NCBI GenBank assembly: GCA_963705325.1
Contig: OY970069.1
Span: forward strand, 434,001-498,000
Reading direction: 5' to 3'
Length of the DNA stretch: 64,000 bases
Source: DATARH01 sp963705325
GTDB taxonomy: Bacteria; Pseudomonadota; Alphaproteobacteria; ATCC43930; CGMCC-115725
Of this stretch, positions 50,401 to 58,849 are shown one piece after another. The notes under the pieces were generated by a model. That model searched no databases. It saw only the letters and a list, made by a program, of their open reading frames with translations, and had not been told where the DNA came from. How positions within the stretch are numbered: the stretch's first letter is position 1; each line of letters opens with the position of its first letter. Made by a program: the position numbers and the translations under genes.

Positions 50401-50843
50401 TCAGCCGTAGGTGAAGCCCGGCTTGCTCTGCCCGACTTCGACGATGTAACTGTCGGGATCCCGAATGTAGCAGCGCATCTCGCCGTATTTGTCCTTCGGC
50501 TCCGTGATGAATTCGGCGCCGCGACTGCGCCACAAGTCGTAGCACGCATGAATATCTGCGACGCGGAGGTTCAAGAAGCTGTTGAATTTATCGGGGTCGG
50601 GGTCACCGTCGGTTTGTCTGGTGTCGGACCGCCCCCGACGTTGACGTTGAGCCAAATGTTCGCGAACTGGATGTAGCCCGGCGCGCCCTTGCCGTCGCCT
50701 TTGCTCAGGATGCGGCCGCTGAAGACCGTAGCGCAATATTTGGCCGATCGTTCGATGTCGGCGACGGTCAGAAAGTACGCGACGGGAAATCCCTCCTGCG
50801 GCGGCATTTGATAGGCTTTCTGATCGCCTTGCACTTCGGTCAT
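50401..50843 (-). pseudogene. VOC-family gene with frameshift
   Basis: The first frame (from ATG 50843) gives FPVAYFLTVADIERSAKYCA, GYIQFANIWLNVNVGGGPT and then runs off frame after PTVTPTP. The second frame supplies PDPDKFNSFLNLRVADIHAC and GEMRCYIRDPDSYIVEVGQS to the stop at 50401. Together they form one normal VOC protein of about 145 residues, so a small indel lies near 50590-50615 in a CCCCGACCCCGA stretch. It is last in the molybdenum hydroxylase operon. Sequencing error in a GC run is possible. Confidence 0.8.
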
Positions 50844-50924
50844 GAACGCCTCCAGTTCGGATGTGGGATCGATGGCGGTTCGTAGATCGTCCGATTTCGC
50901 TCTACACAGCAGCTTACGTTGGTG

Positions 50925-51395
50925 TCACGCGATGTGCCCCTTCATCAGACCCAGGATCAGGGCATCGATGCTGTACGGCCCGGCGCCGGCCGAGATGACC
51001 CCGATCAACATGAAGGCATAGAGCGTCTCCGGCAAATAGAGCCAATCGTCGATGCGATCCGCTTCGTCGATCGGCTTGTTGAGCTTGATTCGCTGCCGCC
51101 CGGACGTGGTTGTGGCGACGATGATGATGACCAGAAGGCCGAGCGCGGCGAGCGGCGCCAAGAGCCCGATCAGGACGGCGCCTCCGGCGGCGAATTCGAC
51201 CGACGGCACCCACCATTGATTGAATCCCACGGCATGGATGCCGAGCGCCTTGAGTTCATCGACGACGGAACGGTGGCGTTCCGCGTTGAACAGCTTGTGG
51301 TATCCCGACAGCATGAAGAATGCCCCGACCGCGATCCGGTTCAGGGTCATCGCGAGGTCGGTCCACCCGACACCGACGAACAGCAAATCCAGCAT
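50925..51395 (-). CDS. DoxX-family membrane protein
   Basis: This 156-residue protein has four hydrophobic segments: LNRIAVGAFFMLSGYHKLF, WVPSVEFAAGGAVLIGLL, LAALGLLVIIIVATTT and LYAFMLIGVISAGAGPYSID. GAFFMLSGYHKLF is the DoxX signature. DoxX proteins are membrane partners of quinone- or thiol-linked oxidoreductases. It lies 24 bases after the cytochrome c-DoxX fusion gene on the same strand, so two DoxX domains belong to one operon. Confidence 0.88.
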   Translation of the reverse strand: MLDLLFVGVGWTDLAMTLNRIAVGAFFMLSGYHKLFNAERHRSVVDELKALGIHAVGFNQWWVPSVEFAAGGAVLIGLLAPLAALGLLVIIIVATTTSGRQRIKLNKPIDEADRIDDWLYLPETLYAFMLIGVISAGAGPYSIDALILGLMKGHIA

Positions 51396-51419
51396 CCGGT
51401 CGATCTCATCCGATGTGTG

Positions 51420-53204
51420 TCATGGCGCGGCGATGCCTAACAATGCATCGAGCGAATATTTTCCTCCACCGGCAATGGCCAACAGCAAGAAGCCGCCGAT
51501 AATGCTGAGGTTTTTGAAGAAATTCTCGATGGTTTCGACTTGATCCGCGCTCCTCTTTGTCCAAAAGCGGTGCTCAACGAGCGACGTTCCCATCGTATAT
51601 AGAGCGAGAAGCACGGCCGCCGGCCGCGTGAACGCGCCAACGGCGACCGCGAACGCAACCGGAAGCTCCATGAAGATCGCCGCGGCCGTGGCCAGCACCG
51701 GCATCGGCAGGCGATCCTGCGCCATCTGACTCACCGTGCCGGAATAGTCCCGCACCTTTCTCCAGCCGAAGATCAAGAACAGCGCCGCGAGAAAAAGCCG
51801 CGCCGCGAGAATAACCGCATCGCCGATGTCATGCGTCGCGGGGCTCGATCGCGCCGGCGACGGCCTGAGATCCGCGATGTCGCGCGCCGTGAGATGCGAC
51901 GGCGAGCCGCCGAGCCGAGCCGTCACATAGTTGGCGACCGCGGCAATCTCCGTATCCGTGTACGCGGCACCGAACGCCGGCATGAACACCTCGTCGCCCG
52001 GCGCCTGCCACCGCGCCCCCGACAGGACAATTTCGGCAATGTTCACCCCGCTCGGGTCGTTGACGGCACGATCGCCGGTCAGCGTGGCGTATGTCGTCAG
52101 AAGGCCGACGCCGCTCCAGCCGTGGCAACTCGCGCAGGCGCCCTCGAAAATCTGCTTACCGCGCGGATCGAAGCCGGCGACCGGCATCGCCTTTGGCGCG
52201 TCGGACGCGGCGTGCACGACAGGCGCCGACAGGTTGGGCGAGACCTGTGCCGGCACGCTGCGCAGGTAAGCCACCATCGCGGCAATGTCGGCGGACTCGA
52301 GATGGCTGAGCGACGCATCCACCACTTCGGCCATCGGTCCGCCGGCGGAACCGTGTGCGTCCGCGTGACCGGTCCGCAGGTAATCGGCCAACTGAGCATC
52401 GCTCCATCCGCCGACGCCTGACGCCCGGTCGGACGTGATGTTGTAAGCGTGCCATCCATCGATGACGGCACCCGCGAACTTGCGCCGATTGTCGGGAGCC
52501 TGGGCGAGATTTCGTGGCGTGTGACAGTCGCCGCAGTGCCCAAGCGCCTCGACCAGGTAGGCGCCGCGGTTCCACTGTGGGCTCTGGTCCGGTTGCGGCC
52601 GGAAGCGGTGGTCGGGATTGTAAAACGCCGACCAGATCGCCATCAGCCAGCGCTGGTCGAACGGGAATCTCAGCGTGTTGGGCGGGGCCGTAGCGTGAAC
52701 CGGTGCCAGGCTGAACAGGTAGGCTTTGATCGCCAGCACGTCGCTATCGTCCATCAGCGCGTAGGATTCGTAGGGAAAGGCGGGATAGAGATGCGTACCG
52801 TCCTTCGCGATCCCCCGGTGTACGGCCCGGAGGAAGTCGGCATCGCTCCAGGTTCCGATTCCGGTCTCGCGGTCGGGCGTGATATTCGGCGAATAGATCA
52901 GGCCGAATGGCGTTGAAAAGGCCAGGCCGCCAGCAAAGGCCCGACCCGCCTTCGCCGTATGGCAGACTTGGCAATCGGCCGCCACGGCCAAATACTTGCC
53001 GCGCGTCGCCAGGTCCGCCGAAGCGAAATCCGCCGGCACACCGACGGGGGTCGGACCAGCGTAGGCCGCCAGGTCGACGGCCTGTCCCCCGGTGAAGCTC
53101 AGCGGGCCCGGCGGCAACATCCACCAGGCGATGATCGCCGCGGCAGCCAGCAGCGCCACAGCCACAACGGAGCATAGCGTCCGCCGGCGGCGCGAGAACC
53201 TCAC
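51420..53204 (-). CDS. Triheme cytochrome c fused to a DoxX domain
   Basis: This 594-residue protein starts at GTG with an N-terminal signal anchor (VVAVALLAAAAIIAWWMLP). It has three c-type heme sites: CQVCH 78-82, CGDCH 224-228 and CASCH 357-361. Up to about residue 440 it matches the cytochrome subunit of membrane alcohol/aldehyde dehydrogenases. Residues 460-594 are a DoxX-like four-helix domain (ILAARLFLAALFLIFGWRKV, GFLLLAIAGGGKYSLDALLG). The cytochrome would take electrons from the adjacent molybdenum hydroxylase and pass them to quinone or an oxidase. The fusion is unusual in my experience. Confidence 0.9.
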   Translation of the reverse strand: MRFSRRRRTLCSVVAVALLAAAAIIAWWMLPPGPLSFTGGQAVDLAAYAGPTPVGVPADFASADLATRGKYLAVAADCQVCHTAKAGRAFAGGLAFSTPFGLIYSPNITPDRETGIGTWSDADFLRAVHRGIAKDGTHLYPAFPYESYALMDDSDVLAIKAYLFSLAPVHATAPPNTLRFPFDQRWLMAIWSAFYNPDHRFRPQPDQSPQWNRGAYLVEALGHCGDCHTPRNLAQAPDNRRKFAGAVIDGWHAYNITSDRASGVGGWSDAQLADYLRTGHADAHGSAGGPMAEVVDASLSHLESADIAAMVAYLRSVPAQVSPNLSAPVVHAASDAPKAMPVAGFDPRGKQIFEGACASCHGWSGVGLLTTYATLTGDRAVNDPSGVNIAEIVLSGARWQAPGDEVFMPAFGAAYTDTEIAAVANYVTARLGGSPSHLTARDIADLRPSPARSSPATHDIGDAVILAARLFLAALFLIFGWRKVRDYSGTVSQMAQDRLPMPVLATAAAIFMELPVAFAVAVGAFTRPAAVLLALYTMGTSLVEHRFWTKRSADQVETIENFFKNLSIIGGFLLLAIAGGGKYSLDALLGIAAP

Positions 53205-53206
53205 GG

Positions 53207-55381
53207 CTAGGTTCCCTTTGCGAGCAGGTTGCGATCGATCGGCATGCGCCGCAGCGCCACCCCTGTCGCAGCATAGATCGCGTTTCGTAACGCTGGGATC
53301 GACGCGGTTGCGCCCGCTTCGCCGATGCCGCCCGGCGCCTCGTCGCTGCGAATCAGGTGCACGTCGATCGGCGGAACCTGATCGATGCGCAGCATGCGAT
53401 AGTCATGAAAGTTGGACTGCTGAACCCGCCCGTTCTTCAGCGTGACATCGCCGTAAAGCGCGGCCGTCAAACCGAAGATAAGCCCGCCTTGCAGCTGCGC
53501 GACGATGGTGTCCGGATTGACCGTTATTCCGGTATCGACCGCGATGTTGGCGCGGCGCAGCGCGACCTCACCCGCCTCGTCCACCTCACATTCGACCACC
53601 GTGGCGATGAAGCTCGCGAACGACGGTTGGACGGAGACCCCGCGGCCGCAGCGCGGCGGCAGGGGCGCGCCCCAATTCGACTTCTCGCGCACCAGGTCCA
53701 GGGCCGCCTGGAGGCGCGGTGTCTTGCCCAGATTCGCGCGCCGGAACGCGATGGGATCCTGGCCCGCCCAGCGCGCCAGTTCGTCGATGAAGCTCTCGAT
53801 CGCGAAGACATTGTTGTTGGGACCGACGCCGCGCCAGAACCCGGTGACGATGCCCGGCGGTTCTGCTCGCGTGAATTCGACGCGCAGATTCTCGATATCG
53901 TAGGGAACGTCCTTGGCCGAATCGACGGCGTCGGGGTCGACGCCGTTCTGGAAGAAGGCCGGCAGGAACCGCGCCATCACGGCGGAGCCGGTAACGCGAT
54001 GCTTCCAACCGACGATGCGGCCGCTGTCGACGCGCGCCCACAGCAAATCCCGGTACGCCGGCCGGTAGACGTCGTGCCGGATGTCTTCCTCGCGGGTCCA
54101 TACCACCTTGACCGGCCCATCGACCTCCTTGGCGATGCGCGCAGCGGCAAAGGCCATGTCCGGCTCGAGCCGACGCCCGAAACCACCCCCGAGCAGGTGG
54201 TTGTGGACGGTCACCTGACTTTCCGGCAAACCGGCGGCGGTCGCGACCGCGGCACGCACGCGCTCCATGACCTGCGTGCCGATCCAGGCCTCGGCCGATT
54301 TCGGCGTGATATGCACGGTGCAGTTAAGCGGCTCCATGGTGGCATGCGCCAACAGCGGCATCTCGTAGTCGGCGGCGACGACTTCGCCGCTATCGAGCGC
54401 CCGCGCGACGTCGCCGACTTCCCGCGCCACGATTCCGGTCTCGAGGCTCGCCTTGCGCAACTGCGACCAGATCTGATCGGACGAAACCTGCGCATTCGGC
54501 CCATCGTCCCAGACGATGTCGAGCGCTTCGAGCCCGCACTTGGCGGCCCACATGTGATCGCCCACCACGGCAACCAAATCGTTCAGCACCACGATCTGCC
54601 GCACGCCCGGCACCGCCCGCGCGCGCGTCGCGTCGACACGGGCCACCTTGCCGCCCAACACGGGGCTCTGCGCGAGAGTCGCGAATTTTACCCCGGGTGG
54701 CGACGTGTCGATGCCGTACTTGGCGCGACCGTTGGTCTTGTCGGGCGTGTCGAGCCGTTTCAGCGGCCGTCCGATCAGGCGGAACGCGCTGGGGTCTTTC
54801 AGCGGCACGTTTTGCGGCGGCGGGATGGCGGCGGCGGCTTCTATCAAATCGCCGTAAGCCAGGTGTCGCCCGGTGGCATCGTGGATGACGTCGCTGCTCT
54901 CGGTCCGACACTCTGATGCGGCAACGTGCCAGCGGCCCGCGGCCGCCGCCACCAGAGTCGCGCGCGCCATGGCGCCCACCTTGCGCAACGGCATCCACCA
55001 CGCGCGCACCGAGTTGGAGTTGCCGGTGGCCTGGATGGTGAGCATGGGATTGGCGTAGTACCGCTCGTCCGCCGGCGCATGTTCGACCGTCACCTTGCTC
55101 CAGTCGGCGTCCAACTCCTCCGCCAAGATCATCGAGAGCGAGGTGTAAACCCCTTGCCCCATCTCGACCTGAGGCATGATCAGCGTGACGTCGCCTTGCG
55201 CGGCGATGCGGATGAAGGCGTTTGGCGCGTACGCGCCGGCATCGGACTCCGTGGCTGCCCGCACCGGGACATGAAAGCCGAGGACAAAGGCGCCCGCCGC
55301 GAGCTGGAACAGCCGGCGGCGCGACGTGCCGGGAGCTTGCTTCGCGGGACCGGAGACGGTGACGCCACGCGTGTCAGGCAT
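53207..55381 (-). CDS. Molybdopterin-binding large subunit, aldehyde/isoquinoline oxidoreductase type
   Basis: The 724 residues carry a Tat signal (SRRRLFQLAAGAFVLGF near 20-36). The xanthine oxidase-family molybdenum subunit follows: PQVEMGQGVYTSLSM, DTPDKTNGRAKYGID, HNHLLGGGFGRRLEPDMAF, and the end GGIGEAGATASIPALRNAI with the active-site Glu. The order of domains is of the IorB/AldH kind, exported as a complex with its 2Fe-2S subunit. It probably oxidises an aldehyde or N-heterocycle in the periplasm. It lies 6 bases after the small subunit and 2 bases before the cytochrome gene. Confidence 0.94.
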   Translation of the reverse strand: MPDTRGVTVSGPAKQAPGTSRRRLFQLAAGAFVLGFHVPVRAATESDAGAYAPNAFIRIAAQGDVTLIMPQVEMGQGVYTSLSMILAEELDADWSKVTVEHAPADERYYANPMLTIQATGNSNSVRAWWMPLRKVGAMARATLVAAAAGRWHVAASECRTESSDVIHDATGRHLAYGDLIEAAAAIPPPQNVPLKDPSAFRLIGRPLKRLDTPDKTNGRAKYGIDTSPPGVKFATLAQSPVLGGKVARVDATRARAVPGVRQIVVLNDLVAVVGDHMWAAKCGLEALDIVWDDGPNAQVSSDQIWSQLRKASLETGIVAREVGDVARALDSGEVVAADYEMPLLAHATMEPLNCTVHITPKSAEAWIGTQVMERVRAAVATAAGLPESQVTVHNHLLGGGFGRRLEPDMAFAAARIAKEVDGPVKVVWTREEDIRHDVYRPAYRDLLWARVDSGRIVGWKHRVTGSAVMARFLPAFFQNGVDPDAVDSAKDVPYDIENLRVEFTRAEPPGIVTGFWRGVGPNNNVFAIESFIDELARWAGQDPIAFRRANLGKTPRLQAALDLVREKSNWGAPLPPRCGRGVSVQPSFASFIATVVECEVDEAGEVALRRANIAVDTGITVNPDTIVAQLQGGLIFGLTAALYGDVTLKNGRVQQSNFHDYRMLRIDQVPPIDVHLIRSDEAPGGIGEAGATASIPALRNAIYAATGVALRRMPIDRNLLAKGT

Positions 55382-55387
55382 TTGCGA

Positions 55388-55843
55388 TCAGTCTTCCGCC
55401 GCGGCGTGCTTGATCGCGCTCCGAATGCGAACGTACGTCCCGCAACGGCAAATATTGCCTGCCATCGCGGCGTCGATGTCGGCATCGTCGGGCTTCGGTA
55501 TCGAATTAAGAAGGGCCGTTGCCGACATGATCTGGCCCGACTGGCAATAGCCGCACTGGATGACCTCGAGCTCGAGCCATGCTTTCTGCATCCGCGCCCC
55601 GGTCGCGGTGTCGCCGATGGCCTCGATCGTGGTGATCGGGCGGGATGCGATCGACGCGACGGGCATCAGGCACGAACGCACCGGCTTCCCGTCGATGTGA
55701 ACGGTGCAGGCGCCGCACTGCGCGATGCCGCAGCCGAACTTTGTACCGGTCAGCCCCAGTACGTCGCGCAGCACCCAGAGCAGCGGCATGTCCGGCGGAA
55801 CGTCAACCGCATGCGTCTTGCCATTAACCGTCAGCGCAACCAT
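55388..55843 (-). CDS. (2Fe-2S)-binding small subunit of molybdenum hydroxylase
   Basis: This 151-residue subunit contains a plant-type ferredoxin domain (C38, C43, C46, C58 in GCGIAQCGACTVHIDG and SCLM) and the helical second cluster domain (C97, C100, C132, C134 in IQCGYCQSGQI and GNICRCGTY). It passes electrons from the molybdenum centre to the cytochrome. GGAGGAGAGTGACC precedes the ATG. It is the first gene of the operon continuing to the VOC pseudogene. Confidence 0.95.
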   Translation of the reverse strand: MVALTVNGKTHAVDVPPDMPLLWVLRDVLGLTGTKFGCGIAQCGACTVHIDGKPVRSCLMPVASIASRPITTIEAIGDTATGARMQKAWLELEVIQCGYCQSGQIMSATALLNSIPKPDDADIDAAMAGNICRCGTYVRIRSAIKHAAAED

Positions 55844-55887
55844 TGGTCACTCTCCTCCGTATGGCTGCGAAGCTTTCGCCGCCGCCC

Positions 55888-56046
55888 GGAATGCGATCTC
55901 CGAGGACCATTCCGTAAAATCGAGCCGATCGTTCGATGTCGGCGACCGTGCGAAGGTGTGCGAGCGCAAACCCATCCTGCGGCGGCATCTGAGAGCTTTT
56001 CTACTCGAGTTGTACTTGGTTCCTGGTCGCCTCCAATTCGGATATG
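55888..56046 (-). pseudogene. VOC gene remnant, copy of the 50.8 kb gene 5' end
   Basis: The stretch aligns without gaps to 50708-50866 (offset 5180) over the start of the VOC gene and its leader, including the block GCCGATCGTTCGATGTCGGC. The start codon has become AGG and a TAG interrupts the frame, while TVADIERSARFYGM remains readable. The 3' part is absent. The remnant lies just upstream of the molybdenum hydroxylase operon whose last gene is the parental-type VOC gene. Confidence 0.8.
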
Positions 56047-56091
56047 CCTATTTCTCCGGTCGCCAGAATACGCCGCAATACGTTGGGAGGG

Positions 56092-56517
56092 CTAGTACCG
56101 GTTCCGCGGATCGTCGTCCCGGTCCAGATATTCAAGGCCAAGCGGCCCAACCGCCGTTACTTGAGTGACGTACTCGCCGGATTTCGCCCAATGGAAGTGC
56201 GCGTTGTCGCCGGGCAATACGACCACGCTTCCGGCCGGAAACGCCGTCATCTTGCCGGCGTCGAACTTCTCACCACGACCGATATAGAAAATTCCTGACA
56301 TCACCGTGTAAATCCGGTCTTCCGGGTGTCGGTGCGGCATCAATTTCACATCATGCGGCACCTTCACTCGGATGACATAGGGGCCCGGTTGACTGGGATC
56401 GCCGACCAGGACAGCGAGCCGCACCGACGGCGGAAATGCCGGAAAAGGCTTCCAGTCGACGTCTTCAGGCAGGATCGACCTGAAATTTTCTTGGCCTGGC
56501 TGGTGCGTTCGGACCAT
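56092..56517 (-). CDS. Cupin-domain protein
   Basis: This 141-residue single cupin has the metal motif as PHRHPEDRIYTVMSGIFYIG (His, His, Glu-like Asp) and GDNAHFHWAKSGEYV for the second half. The start RSILPEDVDWKPFPAFPPSV resembles ChrR-like cupins. A strong AAAGGAGG lies 5 bases before the ATG. Probably an enzyme or sensor for small organic molecules. It is isolated between gene remnants on both sides. Confidence 0.88.
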   Translation of the reverse strand: MVRTHQPGQENFRSILPEDVDWKPFPAFPPSVRLAVLVGDPSQPGPYVIRVKVPHDVKLMPHRHPEDRIYTVMSGIFYIGRGEKFDAGKMTAFPAGSVVVLPGDNAHFHWAKSGEYVTQVTAVGPLGLEYLDRDDDPRNRY

Positions 56518-56536
56518 GCATCCTCCTTTTCGAGAC

Positions 56537-56800
56537 TAGCCTTGCGAAGCGTCGACGATGGCCTGGGCAAAAGCCTGCGGGGCTTCCTGCGGCAAATTGT
56601 GCCCGATGCCACCTGTGATGGTCCGATGTTCGTGGTCATCGGGGGGCCGCGGCGTCGATCGGAATTTCAGCGCAGCGTTCTGAAGCTCGCGCGAACCTCT
56701 TCCGAAATGGGTTGGGGCTGTTCCCACGCCGCGAAGTGGCCGCCCTTGGGGGCCGGTTGTAGTGGGTGAGCTTGGGATCAGCCTTCTCCAGCGCCATTGG
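56537..56800 (-). pseudogene. Remnants of alpha/beta hydrolase (epoxide hydrolase-like) genes
   Basis: On the minus strand ALEKADPKLTHYN, then in a shifted frame PPKGGHFAAWEQP and ISEEVRASFRTLR, gives the C-terminus of an epoxide hydrolase, with the catalytic His in KGGHFAAWEQP. A second fragment, ITGGIGHNLPQEAPQAFAQA, follows at 56537-56610 and is the C-terminus of a different alpha/beta hydrolase. Neither has an N-terminal half, so both are decayed. Confidence 0.65.
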
Positions 56801-56966
56801 TGATTATCAAAGGTGCGGGTGTCTGCATCGGCGGGCAATTCACTGTGCCACCAAGCGTCGTGCCGGATACGCCCGCGTAAGTGCTGTCGAACTTGGTTGT
56901 CTGCGCTAACGCAGGTGCTGTCGTCAGCAGCGCCATCGACACCCACGGCACCTTTGTCGTCTTCAT
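56778..56966 (-). pseudogene. Truncated gene for a small secreted protein
   Basis: ATG 56966 follows AAGGGGAAGC and starts a signal peptide (MKTTKVPWVSMALLTTAPALA) and 41 more residues (TTKFDSTYAGVSGTTLGG, then NCPPMQTPAPLIITNG). The reading then meets the epoxide hydrolase remnant in another frame and stops. Small secreted proteins with the pattern FDGTYAGVS and CPP occur in Bradyrhizobium-like genomes and are longer. It could still be expressed as 62 residues. Confidence 0.5.
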
Positions 56967-57064
56967 GCTTCCCCTTTTTTCGGCAGTGTCCAGTAACCTT
57001 AGTTTCGGAGCACGTAGTAGCCAAGTGGAGACGTTCCACAAGACGATAGCGCCGCATAATCTAA

Positions 57065-57295
57065 TCATTTGCGGCTAACCAGTTCACCTGAGGCACGGGC
57101 ATACCCATCGGCCATGGCGACAACGATCGCCTCCTGCAGGCCGAGCACGTAGTGCATGTCCGGATAATCGGCGAGCGCATGCATGATCGGCAACTCGGTG
57201 GTTTTGCCGAAGAGGTGGGTGACGCCCTCGGATAGCAGTAATTCGATAAACGCGCTGCGGCCGCTGATCGTGTTCGGCGTTGAAGGGGACGTCAT
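57065..57295 (-). pseudogene. TPP-dependent enzyme gene fragment (N-terminus)
   Basis: About 70 codons encode the start of an acetolactate synthase/benzoylformate decarboxylase-type TPP enzyme: GRSAFIELLLSEGVTHLFG, ELPIMHALADYPDMHYVLGL, then the catalytic Glu region QEAIVVAMADGYARASG. The expected NPG between FG and TTE is deleted (FGKTTE) and the frame ends at once after GELV. More than 450 residues are missing. Confidence 0.75.
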
Positions 57296-57519
57296 CTATC
57301 CTGCTCGATGAAACGCATTGGGAGTGGCCGAACGTTGCGCCACGCGCGCCGTCTCGACAATCCTTCGATTTTGCCAACGCCGTTTGCCGGGGTCGGATCA
57401 GTCAAGTCATCGCGATGGGCAGGCGGGGGTCAGGCACAACCGGCTCGGAGGAGGCGACCGGGTGGCTCGTTTTCTTTGCACCCCTTGCGCTGACCGCGCC
57501 ACGTTCCATCTCGACGGGT

Positions 57520-57789
57520 ATGAACGACCCGCAATCTGAGATGTATGCCGCCATGGAGGAAGCTCAGCGCGCGGCTCAAAAGACGCGCGAGGCTGCCGAG
57601 GCTCTGCAGGCACGACAGTATGAATACGAGACGGCCAACTATCGCGGCCGGCAACAGCAGATAAAGCGTGCACGAGCCGCCTTAGAAGCGGCGCAGGCAG
57701 CCTATGAGGTCGCCAAGCGTGGCGTGCAGCGGCTTGATGACAAAGCGGAGGAGGTCGTCCAGGCTCAGGTTAGGGCTGCGTACATGTAA
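57520..57789 (+). CDS. Small coiled-coil hypothetical protein
   Basis: From ATG 57520 the product has 89 residues: MNDPQSEMYAAMEEAQRAAQ, then Gln/Ala/Glu-rich heptads to the end (ARAALEAAQAAYEVAKRG). The whole chain should be one helix. No motif and no clear partner are seen. It lies among remnants, so expression is uncertain, but its composition is protein-like. Confidence 0.5.
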   Translation: MNDPQSEMYAAMEEAQRAAQKTREAAEALQARQYEYETANYRGRQQQIKRARAALEAAQAAYEVAKRGVQRLDDKAEEVVQAQVRAAYM

Positions 57790-57805
57790 TTCCGGCGGTT
57801 CTGCT

Positions 57806-58180
57806 AGCGAACCGGGTAACCCGGTTCGTGGTCTTACGATCTCCGCTTTCTATGGAGCTGGCGACGAAGACACCGCCATGTTGAGACAGACCTCCCACTT
57901 CGGCTTATCGTACCAGGGAACATTTGCCGGCAGGGATCTCGACACGGTAAACGTCGGCTGGGTCGCGGCCGATATCAATCGGCGTCTTGTTGAGCACGAA
58001 CGCTTGACCGGCAAGCCGATCCAATCGGCAACCGAACACCTACTGGAAATCAATTACGGCGTGGTCCTGGCTCGCTGGCTGTCGCTGAAGCCCGCCGTAC
58101 AATACGTAATCGATCCGGGCGGTGTCGCATCGCGACCCAATGCTTGGGTCTTCGTGCTGCAGACAAAAGTGATTTTCTAG
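57806..58180 (+). pseudogene. OprB-type carbohydrate porin fragment (C-terminus)
   Basis: About 120 codons encode the end of an outer-membrane beta-barrel of the OprB family: AFYGAGDEDTAMLRQTSHFG, VNVGWVAADINRRLVEHERL, TEHLLEINYGVVLARWLSLK and PAVQYVIDPGGVASRPNAWV, ending KVIF with the terminal aromatic typical of porins. The signal peptide and the first 250-300 residues are missing. Confidence 0.8.
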
Positions 58181-58849
58181 CGATGCGGCGACGCGATCGA
58201 TTTCGCGGACACTTTGAGAGGGCGGCGATTGAGCTGGACGGGCGTTCGCGTCCTAGCGACGGCGCGTCTGCAAGACCAGGCGCGCCTGCGAACTCTTCCA
58301 CTCGACGGCACGATCGACCTGAACGCCGCGAGCGCGGTATCGAGCATTCGCCGACCGAGTAGGTAACCCCGCAATCTGGGAGTCACGTTTGCGAACGGCC
58401 GATGACCTTGAGGCGCAGGCCAACCTCCTCCACCAAGCTCGAACCGCGGATCAACTCGTTACCCGCGGAATGAAGCAAAAACCAACCTGACCGCTTAGGG
58501 AAGACGCATTCGTGCCGTGCTTACGCCACTCGGGACCAAGATGGTGTCGGGCAGGAAGAAGCCTTGAAAATTGGCTTCAAGGGGAGGCTGAATGCGGCAG
58601 ACCGGTCCAATCCAAGAGTGTAGGCGAACGTCGCATTTGGGGTCGGCTTGGGTTGATGTTGTCAGCGCAGCCCATGGCCGCTTTCGGCGCTGAGGCGACG
58701 CGCGCGTCGACGTCGGCCAAAGAGAGGAAATGTGGCGTCGCACGGAAGTCTCTAGGCGGGACGCTGAGATCGCGATAGCGGGCTAAAGTGACCGGCATTC
58801 ATGTCTATCGATTTGACGAACTACCTCCTTCCGAGTTGAATTAACGCCG
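58181..58849. other. Gene-free stretch before the DyP gene
   Basis: Apart from the 97-base oxidoreductase duplicate, I see no credible gene in these 669 bases. The last 60 bases must carry the promoter and leader of the DyP-encapsulin operon. A 12-codon frame at 58801-58839 (starting MSIDLTNYLL) lies in that leader, with no clear ribosome binding site. Confidence 0.45.
58240..58336 (+). pseudogene. 97-base duplicate of the MDR oxidoreductase gene
   Basis: These bases align without gaps to 62445-62541 inside the intact oxidoreductase gene (offset 4205), with only three mismatches seen by eye. One changes CCTGGCG to CCTAGCG and so makes a stop in frame. The copy starts at GGGCGTTCGCG and ends at GAGCGCG. 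Homology stops sharply on both sides. Confidence 0.85.
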
